NCBI GenBank assembly: GCA_021811205.1
Contig: JAJZPK010000128.1
Coordinates: 1 to 7,511, forward strand
Length of the DNA: 7,511 nucleotides
Source: Pseudomonadota bacterium
GTDB taxonomy: Bacteria; Pseudomonadota; Gammaproteobacteria; Burkholderiales; JABEVD01
Direction: 5' to 3'
Shown here: positions 1 to 4,863 of the stretch, piece by piece
Layout: the number at the start of each line of letters is the position of its first letter
Numbering within the stretch: position 1 is the first letter of the stretch
The notes under the pieces: generated by a model
What the model was told of the DNA's origin: nothing
Databases searched by the model: none
Seen by the model: only the letters and a program-made list of their open reading frames with translations
Made by a program: the position numbers and the translations under genes

Positions 1-455
1 TTCCGATCTTGGAACTCGTCTTCAGGCCAGGTTCCATCGAAATCAGACATGCATCATTCGACCTTCCTGCGTCCGCTCTTTCTCTCCTTGGAAAACAGAT
101 CCGTGCGATCGGACCGGGCGGCCTGATCCACATCAGGACGAAAGAATTCACGCTCTCCGGGAAATCGAGCGGAGAAATCAGCGCACAATGGGAAAACGCG
201 ACTTCCACGATATCCCGCGTGAATCCGCTGGGAACCTACGATCTGACCATCAGGGGTTCAGGCGACAAGATCGGACTTTCCCTGGGTACCGCAGAAGGAC
301 CGCTGATGCTTGCAGGCAATGGCACCTGGTCCGAGCGGAACGGACTGAAATTTTCCGGCACGGGGCAATCGAACAACCAAGGCATTGCAGAACTGCTCAG
401 GATGGCAGCCCCCCCGCTTGGCGGAGGCAGATACGCTTTGAGGATTCCCCCTTGA
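1..455 (+). CDS. gspN: Type II secretion system protein N (GspN), C-terminal part, 5' end outside window
   Basis: GspN is an inner-membrane, periplasm-facing subunit of the type II secretion system, which moves folded proteins across the outer membrane. The frame is open from base 3 to the left edge, so the gene starts upstream and only about 150 C-terminal residues are seen (full-length family members are about 250). The visible part is a beta-rich periplasmic domain typical of the T2SSN family: an Ala-Gln-Trp-Glu-Asn-Ala stretch, then 'VNPLGTYDL', 'LGTAEGPLMLAGNGTW' and 'LKFSGTG', followed by a short helix ('IAELLRMAA') and a Gly-rich end. There are no membrane segments in this part, as expected since the single one is N-terminal. 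The TGA stop overlaps the TTG start of the next gene. The TTG at base 9 is only an internal codon. The family call rests on recognised motifs, not on a search. Confidence 0.8.
   Translation, partial: PILELVFRPGSIEIRHASFDLPASALSLLGKQIRAIGPGGLIHIRTKEFTLSGKSSGEISAQWENATSTISRVNPLGTYDLTIRGSGDKIGLSLGTAEGPLMLAGNGTWSERNGLKFSGTGQSNNQGIAELLRMAAPPLGGGRYALRIPP
439..444 (+). promoter_or_regulatory. Ribosome binding site deciding a TTG start at 452
   Basis: TGAGGA lies 7 nt before TTG at 452, ideal Shine-Dalgarno spacing. This site and the protein homology both favour the TTG over the upstream in-frame ATG at 188, which would sit deep inside gspN. The site lies within the gspN coding sequence, consistent with translational coupling. 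Confidence 0.7.
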
Positions 456-1147
456 AAAGGATCGTCACAATCGACGCGGCAAGGGGGATCGCGGTAGCCC
501 TGATGATCGCCTACCATTTCTCATTCGATCTCAATTACTTCGGGATCATCCATCAGGACATGAACCATGAGCGCTTCTGGCTTGCATCCCGGGCATTCAT
601 CGTCAGCCTTTTCCTGATCCTCGCAGGAATCAGCCTGGTGCTCGCCTCCAGCCTCGATGCCAGGCATTTCTGGAAAAGGCAGGGAAGGCTCCTCGCTGCA
701 GCTGCGGCCGTGACTGCAGGCAGCTGGCTGATGTTCCCGAAAAGCTACATCTATTTCGGCATCCTGCATTTCATTTTCACAGCCAGCCTGATCGGAAGGG
801 TTTTCCTGAATTTTCCCGAAGCCGCTCTCTTTTCCGGCCTCGCCGTCATTGCATTCGGACTCGATTATTCGAACCCGCTTTTCGACCTACCCTACCTCAA
901 CTGGATCGGGCTCATGACCCACAAGCCCTACACGGAAGACTACGTGCCGATTTTTCCCTGGCTTGGCGTGGTATTGATCGGGATCTTCCTGGGAAACCTG
1001 CTTTTCGAAAGAACCAAATCCGCCTGGATCCGTCTCGAGATTCCCGTCATGAAATTCCCTTCCCTCATCGGCAGGCACAGCCTCGCCATCTATCTGCTCC
1101 ACCAGCCTATCCTGATCGGAATCCTTTATCTTGCCGTAACTCATTGA
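452..1147 (+). CDS. DUF1624 / heparan-alpha-glucosaminide N-acetyltransferase-like membrane protein
   Basis: A 231-residue polytopic inner-membrane protein resembling bacterial members of the HGSNAT catalytic-domain family (DUF1624), a branch of the membrane acyltransferase superfamily. The substrate of these short bacterial forms is not established, so acyl transfer is an inference. The family signature is at the N-terminus: 'RIVTIDAARGIAVALMIAYHF' region with Asp8, Arg11, Gly12, Tyr21 and His22, then 'FDLNYFG'. Further marks are His106 in 'YFGILHFIF', 'YVPIFPWLGVVLIG' (164-177) and the C-terminal 'GRHSLAIYLLHQPILIG' (207-223). About six to seven hydrophobic segments fill the chain; the length is normal for the family. 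The start is TTG at 452, overlapping the gspN stop (453-455) and preceded by a good ribosome site. An in-frame ATG at 188 would add 88 residues that merely read gspN in another frame. Probably the last gene of the gsp operon. Confidence 0.85.
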   Translation: MKRIVTIDAARGIAVALMIAYHFSFDLNYFGIIHQDMNHERFWLASRAFIVSLFLILAGISLVLASSLDARHFWKRQGRLLAAAAAVTAGSWLMFPKSYIYFGILHFIFTASLIGRVFLNFPEAALFSGLAVIAFGLDYSNPLFDLPYLNWIGLMTHKPYTEDYVPIFPWLGVVLIGIFLGNLLFERTKSAWIRLEIPVMKFPSLIGRHSLAIYLLHQPILIGILYLAVTH

Positions 1148-1169
1148 CCAGCACCATGTTTCATATCTA

Positions 1170-1185
1170 TGTGATTTGCATAACA
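1170..1185 (+). promoter_or_regulatory. Possible CRP/Vfr-like operator
   Basis: TGTGA (1170-1174), six bases, then TAACA (1181-1185) matches the CRP-family core TGTGA-N6-TCACA at 9 of 10 positions. It sits 146 nt before the lipoprotein start in an AT-rich intergenic region. A single site seen by eye can arise by chance, so this is only a candidate. Confidence 0.3.
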
Positions 1186-1202
1186 AAACTCGGCGAGATT
1201 CC

Positions 1203-1233
1203 GTCACAATAAATTCATTAATTTTATTTTAAT
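1203..1233 (+). promoter_or_regulatory. Weak sigma70-like promoter candidate for the lipoprotein gene
   Basis: GTCACA (1203-1208, 4 of 6 to TTGACA) and TTTAAT (1228-1233, 5 of 6 to TATAAT) are 19 nt apart, slightly long. The region from about 1205 to 1236 is the most AT-rich of the window. Transcription from here would begin just before the hairpin leader at 1237-1310. The boxes are poor; the gap as a whole is a likelier promoter region than this exact pair. Confidence 0.3.
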
Positions 1234-1236
1234 ATT

Positions 1237-1310
1237 CCTACTTTCGTAGGGTTTTCAAATAAAACCCTTCACATAGAATGGCGAAGGTGGCAGATGCTCT
1301 GCTGTTTTTT
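1237..1310 (+). promoter_or_regulatory. Chain of hairpins in the lipoprotein leader, ending in a terminator-like stem
   Basis: Four inverted repeats follow one another. P1 is CCTAC/GTAGG (1237-1241, 1246-1250). P2 is GGGTTTT/AAAACCC (1249-1255, 1261-1267). P3 is CCTTC/GAAGG (1266-1270, 1283-1287). P4 is GGCAGA/TCTGCT (1289-1294, 1298-1303, outer pair G-U) followed by G and TTTTTT (1305-1310). P1 and P2 share bases 1249-1250, and P2 and P3 share 1266-1267, so neighbouring stems cannot both be fully paired. P4 plus the T run resembles a short intrinsic terminator 20 nt before the lipoprotein ATG. It matches no riboswitch class I can recognise. A regulatory role is an inference. Confidence 0.35.
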
Positions 1311-1316
1311 GGATAA

Positions 1317-1324
1317 AAAGGGGA
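1317..1324 (+). promoter_or_regulatory. Ribosome binding site of the lipoprotein gene
   Basis: AAAGGGGA lies 6 nt before ATG at 1331. It is a strong Shine-Dalgarno sequence and fixes the start of the 773-residue lipoprotein just before its signal peptide. It is immediately downstream of the T run that follows the last leader hairpin. Confidence 0.75.
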
Positions 1325-1330
1325 AACAAC

Positions 1331-3652
1331 ATGAAGAATGCAAATTTCGCCCCCAAGCTGCTCGGGCTTGGGGTCATCAGCGCAGCGGTACTCGCAGCCT
1401 GCGGAGGCGGAGGCGGTGGCGCCGCACCCTCATCTTCCGCGGCCATAATATCCGGTACGGCAGCCAAGGGTATCGTCTCAGGCGCGACCGTGACGGCCTA
1501 CTGCTGGGCCGCTTCCGGTGCGCAGGCAGTTTCGAGCGTGATCGGCACGGCGACCACTGATTCCAACGGCAATTATTCGATCACCCCGAGCACCACCTGT
1601 TCGACTCCTGTACAGCTCGTGATGACGATTCCTGCATCCGGCGCGTATGTTTATGACGAAGTGACCGGTCAGAATTCACAGGTGCAGGCAGGCGCGCTGA
1701 CGCTCAATGCAATTCTTTCCAGTTCAGCGAGCACCAACAATGCTCAAATCACCCCCTTCACCGACATGGCTGCAACAGTCGTGGAAAATACAATCAGCAA
1801 CGCAATTGCTGCAGGATCAAGTCCCTTGGCGGTTCTGAATCAGACTGTTGTCACGCAAGCGGTTGCGGCTGTTCAGTCGCAGGTTTTTCCAAGCAATCCC
1901 AATCTTTATTACACTCAGCCTCTCAATCCCGCTACTGCTGCATCATCAACCAGCGCGAATGCAACAAACGAACAGCAGCTTGCAGGGCTGCTTACCGCCA
2001 TCGCGGCCAGGGCACATAATACCCACAGCGGCGACTTCCAGCAGGCCATTCAGGAGCTCGACGATGCGGCGAAAAATTCGATCCAGATTTCAACCATCAG
2101 CGGGAATGTCACTACCAACATTACGGCCCCAGCCGGTCAAAGCACACCGACGGCAATCATGAACGAGGCGATCAACAGCGATGTTGCAAGCGTGAGTTTC
2201 GCGAGCAGCCCTGAGGCCACGGATGCCAAAGATCTTGCCGACACCCATGCAAAGGGCATCGTTCCTGCGTCAGCTCCTGTCGTTTCAAGCTCCGCACCTG
2301 TTGCAGTGCCTTCCGGCCTTGCAGCAGCAAAAAGTCTGATCAGCAGCCTGAGGACCAACCTGCAGATGCTTCACAATTCCAGCAACACAGGCTTCATGGA
2401 CACCGAGTATGCAGCCATGAAGACGAGTTTCACCGGATTCAAGTCCACCGCCAAGCAGACTAGCGATTTCATCAACATAGTCGGCACAGCCAAGCACATG
2501 CTGCAGAACAGCTCTATTCCTTCTCCTCAATATACTGGTAATGGCATGTGCTCCGTTAGTAGCGGTGTCGCCACATGTGAATGGGGCTGGCATACAGGTT
2601 CTACAGGGGTGACTTATCATGTCACCAATTTTGGTAGTTACACAAATACATCTGGCAACGAAAGCATGACCTGGTCGGATCAATTGCAATCGTTTACTTA
2701 TGGAAGTACCGGTATGCAACCTGCAGGTTCTACTCAAGCTGGAACAGTGACGACCACATCAACTTCGTCAACTTCCAAAACAGTGGACATCACGGGCATG
2801 CTTGGTGCGCTCGACCCGACTGCCGATCATTCCAGCATCGGAATCGAGGGTGTCTTGACCAAGGGGACGAGTCAGGACACTCTGACTTTGTCCAATAAAT
2901 CCGTCGGTACTACTAGCCCCATACAAGGCGGGGTCGTCGATTACGATTCGAGTGGCAATACGCTCTTTTCGCTGTCGTTCGATCAAACTCAGGGCAATTC
3001 AATCGTCTATGCAACCCCTGCTACGGCAACGACTACGGCTCAGCCTACCTCGGTCGCCTTCTATGTCATGGCCAAATCGAATGCGCCATCACCTGCAACT
3101 AATTTCGAGTTCGACGGGTCGATTCAGGTGAGTGGAGTGACTACGGACATGAGCGGGACGCTGCACGATGCGAAAAGCGTGACCTTCAACGGAAGCGTGA
3201 CCGATCTCGGAAATTCGACCATCGGGAAGTTCCTGACGGGATCATTGACCCACACGATCGATCTTTCCCATTATGACGTGACCAACCATGTCATCGGTTC
3301 GGGCAATTACAAAATCGAAGGTCTCAGCTTCCAAGGCAACCTGACTGCCCAGGTTAATGGCGCAGCACAAGCCTTCTCGATCAGCGCCGCCAACGATTAT
3401 GTGAACACGCCCTATGGGACCGATAACCTTCAGTTCACCTACAAGGACCCGAGCAATACAGTAACCGTGTCTGTGGTCCCCGGTGCGAATGGGGGCAAAC
3501 CCAGCATCCTTGCCACAAGCAACGGCGTCACATTCTCCCTCGCGCCGGATGGCAGCGGAAGCCTAAGCGATACTTCCACAGGCACTCAATATGGCGTCAT
3601 CACCAACAATATCGTGAACTACGGCGACGGCACCACGGAATCTTTGCGCTGA
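1331..3652 (+). CDS. Large Ser/Thr/Ala-rich lipoprotein of unknown function
   Basis: A 773-residue exported protein. Residues 1-23 are a signal peptide and Leu-Ala-Ala-Cys (21-24) is a clear lipobox, so Cys24 should be lipidated after signal peptidase II cleavage. Residue +2 is Gly, not Asp, which predicts Lol transport to the outer membrane. Six Gly (25-30) and an Ala/Pro/Ser linker follow. Residues about 41-118 look like a small beta-sandwich of the carboxypeptidase-regulatory type ('TATTDSNGNYSITP', then 'YVYDEVTG'). Residues about 119-395 look largely helical and include a low-complexity Ala/Pro/Ser/Val stretch at 311-330. Cys407 and Cys416 could form a disulfide. Residues about 480-773 are beta-strand-rich with many Gly, Ser and Thr, ending in 'NYGDGTTESLR'. 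I recognise no catalytic motif. A role in adhesion, surface display or substrate binding is possible but not shown. The segment 2521-2760 has lower G+C than its flanks. A terminator follows 17 nt after the stop. Confidence 0.85.
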   Translation: MKNANFAPKLLGLGVISAAVLAACGGGGGGAAPSSSAAIISGTAAKGIVSGATVTAYCWAASGAQAVSSVIGTATTDSNGNYSITPSTTCSTPVQLVMTIPASGAYVYDEVTGQNSQVQAGALTLNAILSSSASTNNAQITPFTDMAATVVENTISNAIAAGSSPLAVLNQTVVTQAVAAVQSQVFPSNPNLYYTQPLNPATAASSTSANATNEQQLAGLLTAIAARAHNTHSGDFQQAIQELDDAAKNSIQISTISGNVTTNITAPAGQSTPTAIMNEAINSDVASVSFASSPEATDAKDLADTHAKGIVPASAPVVSSSAPVAVPSGLAAAKSLISSLRTNLQMLHNSSNTGFMDTEYAAMKTSFTGFKSTAKQTSDFINIVGTAKHMLQNSSIPSPQYTGNGMCSVSSGVATCEWGWHTGSTGVTYHVTNFGSYTNTSGNESMTWSDQLQSFTYGSTGMQPAGSTQAGTVTTTSTSSTSKTVDITGMLGALDPTADHSSIGIEGVLTKGTSQDTLTLSNKSVGTTSPIQGGVVDYDSSGNTLFSLSFDQTQGNSIVYATPATATTTAQPTSVAFYVMAKSNAPSPATNFEFDGSIQVSGVTTDMSGTLHDAKSVTFNGSVTDLGNSTIGKFLTGSLTHTIDLSHYDVTNHVIGSGNYKIEGLSFQGNLTAQVNGAAQAFSISAANDYVNTPYGTDNLQFTYKDPSNTVTVSVVPGANGGKPSILATSNGVTFSLAPDGSGSLSDTSTGTQYGVITNNIVNYGDGTTESLR

Positions 3653-3669
3653 TTCACTCTGCCAACTTC

Positions 3670-3699
3670 AAGCCGGCATGAATTCATGCCGGCTTTTTT
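3670..3699 (+). terminator. Strong intrinsic terminator after the lipoprotein gene
   Basis: Bases 3670-3695 form a perfect 26-bp palindrome centred on GAATTC, with GCCGGC-rich arms (GCCGGCATG / CATGCCGGC). It is followed by a T run through 3699. The stem could be about 11 bp with an AATT loop. It is a textbook Rho-independent terminator for the lipoprotein transcript. The T run ends only 14 nt before the ATG of the next gene, so it also lies in that gene's upstream region. Confidence 0.9.
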
Positions 3700-3713
3700 G
3701 TGCTCATCACCTC

Positions 3714-4850
3714 ATGAAAAAAACATTGATTCTTTTGATGGCAGGCATGGCAGGATCCAGCCTTGCCCATGCCGACATGCTCAATCTTTCCAACCCCGCC
3801 GACGTCGCAGGACTGACTGGAACAAAAGCTTATGCTTCCGCCAATTTCTTCGCGGGAAGCGACTACACGCCGGTCAAGGAGTTCACGGGAAACTGGAACG
3901 GGCCTTTCACGCCCCAATCGGGAAAAAATCTGACGATCTCAGAAGGCAGGATGGAAGCCGGCGCATCGTATGGGTCATGGCGGATTGCGGCGCTCTACAG
4001 GGAAGAAGTTGTCGTTGACAGCAATCTGGATACGGCAACCATCGTTTACGACAACAAGCATCACATACCCGTTCCCGCAGGGCAGAATTTCGCCGTCAAC
4101 CTGAACATGCAGGGCTTCGAAGCCAAAGGCGTGAGACTCGACAAGGGTTTTCTTTTCAATGGGCAGGACGGTACGGCCTATTCGTTAGGCGCAGGGCTCT
4201 CGCTTCTTCAGGGAACTCGCGTCAGAATGACGAATGCAGACGGTTCGGCCGCATCGACCGTGTCGGGCTATACGTACAATGCCACGCTCCAGGACCAGAA
4301 TTCGAGAGCCACCTACCCCTTCATCACCAACGCCACCCCTCTGGGTCAAGGCTATGCGCTGGATCTCGGCGGGAAAATAAGCTGGAAGAACGGATCCCAT
4401 CTCGATCTCGCTGCAAACGACATTCTCGGACAGATGCGCTGGACCAACATGCCCTACACCATCGAGACGGCAAACAGCGCAACCCTCACCCGCAATGCCG
4501 CAGGCTATATCGTCTACAATCCCACCCTGCAAGGTTTCAACGATGTCAACAGGCGGACAATCGTCCAGAACCTGCTGACCAAGGTGTCTGCCGAGTACAC
4601 CCATCCCTTTTCGAATATCGACCTCACCGCAGGCACGGACTGGGTGACGGGATACTGGCTACCCCAGGCGGGTCTGGCCTATCATTTCGCATCGGACTGG
4701 AAAGCTTCGATGAACTATGATCTGAGGTTCAAGTCGGTCGGTTTGGGGATCAGGAACAGATGGTTCCACATCGACCTGCTGACCGACAGCACGAATTTCT
4801 CCACGGCGCAGGCGGTCGGGTTCGATGCGGGAATCAATCTATCCTTCTGA
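3714..4850 (+). CDS. Secreted outer-membrane beta-barrel-like protein of unknown function
   Basis: A 378-residue protein with a standard signal peptide: Met-Lys-Lys, a hydrophobic core and Ala-His-Ala (18-20) before Asp21 as the probable signal peptidase I site. The mature part (about 358 residues) has no hydrophobic helices. It shows alternating polar and aromatic or hydrophobic residues, for example 'GSWRIAALYREEVVV', 'WKASMNYDLRF' and 'RNRWFHIDLLTD'. It ends 'GFDAGINLSF'; a C-terminal Phe after an alternating strand is the usual BAM recognition signal of outer-membrane barrels. No cysteine is present. I do not recognise the family, so porin-like or autoassembled barrel is as far as I can go. 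The start at 3714 is chosen because it begins a good signal peptide; the in-frame ATG at 3678 lies inside the terminator palindrome. No Shine-Dalgarno sequence precedes 3714 (ATCACCTC instead). It may work with the upstream lipoprotein, judged only from adjacency. Confidence 0.8.
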   Translation: MKKTLILLMAGMAGSSLAHADMLNLSNPADVAGLTGTKAYASANFFAGSDYTPVKEFTGNWNGPFTPQSGKNLTISEGRMEAGASYGSWRIAALYREEVVVDSNLDTATIVYDNKHHIPVPAGQNFAVNLNMQGFEAKGVRLDKGFLFNGQDGTAYSLGAGLSLLQGTRVRMTNADGSAASTVSGYTYNATLQDQNSRATYPFITNATPLGQGYALDLGGKISWKNGSHLDLAANDILGQMRWTNMPYTIETANSATLTRNAAGYIVYNPTLQGFNDVNRRTIVQNLLTKVSAEYTHPFSNIDLTAGTDWVTGYWLPQAGLAYHFASDWKASMNYDLRFKSVGLGIRNRWFHIDLLTDSTNFSTAQAVGFDAGINLSF

Positions 4851-4863
4851 GCCTCAGTGGATA
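4840..4863. other. Imperfect inverted repeat across two convergent stop codons
   Basis: TATCC (4840-4844), TT, CTGAG (4847-4851), C, CTCAG (4853-4857), T, GGATA (4859-4863) form an inverted repeat around the 3-nt gap between the stops of the barrel gene (4848-4850) and pglL (4854-4856). In RNA from either strand it could fold with a 3-nt loop and a small TT/T bulge. No T run follows on either side, so it is not a standard intrinsic terminator. It could stabilise 3' ends or mark where converging transcripts stop. Confidence 0.35.

Noticed and set aside
188..451. N-terminal extension of the DUF1624 protein from ATG 188
   Set aside because: The added 88 residues are gspN read in another frame, rich in Arg, Gln and His with no family resemblance. 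The TTG at 452 has the ribosome site and begins the conserved domain.
1156..1212. 18-codon ORF in the gap after the DUF1624 gene
   Set aside because: It has no ribosome site and overlaps the candidate operator and promoter; a short ORF like this is expected by chance.
1400..1420. Gly-codon repeat after the lipobox (GGAGGC twice) as a phase-variable tract
   Set aside because: It is short and made of codon-length units, so slippage would not shift the frame. A poly-Gly tether after the lipid Cys is common in such lipoproteins.
2285..2737. Minus-strand open frame of 150 codons inside the lipoprotein gene
   Set aside because: The Cys/Arg/His-rich sequence lacks any family feature and lies wholly antisense to the lipoprotein.
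3678..3713. Upstream ATG start for the barrel protein
   Set aside because: It would place the start codon inside the terminator palindrome and put 12 residues ahead of a normal Met-Lys-Lys signal peptide.
4185..4604. Minus-strand open frame of 139 codons inside the barrel gene
   Set aside because: It is antisense to a gene with a signal peptide and a plausible protein, shows no recognisable motif and is best explained as a shadow frame.
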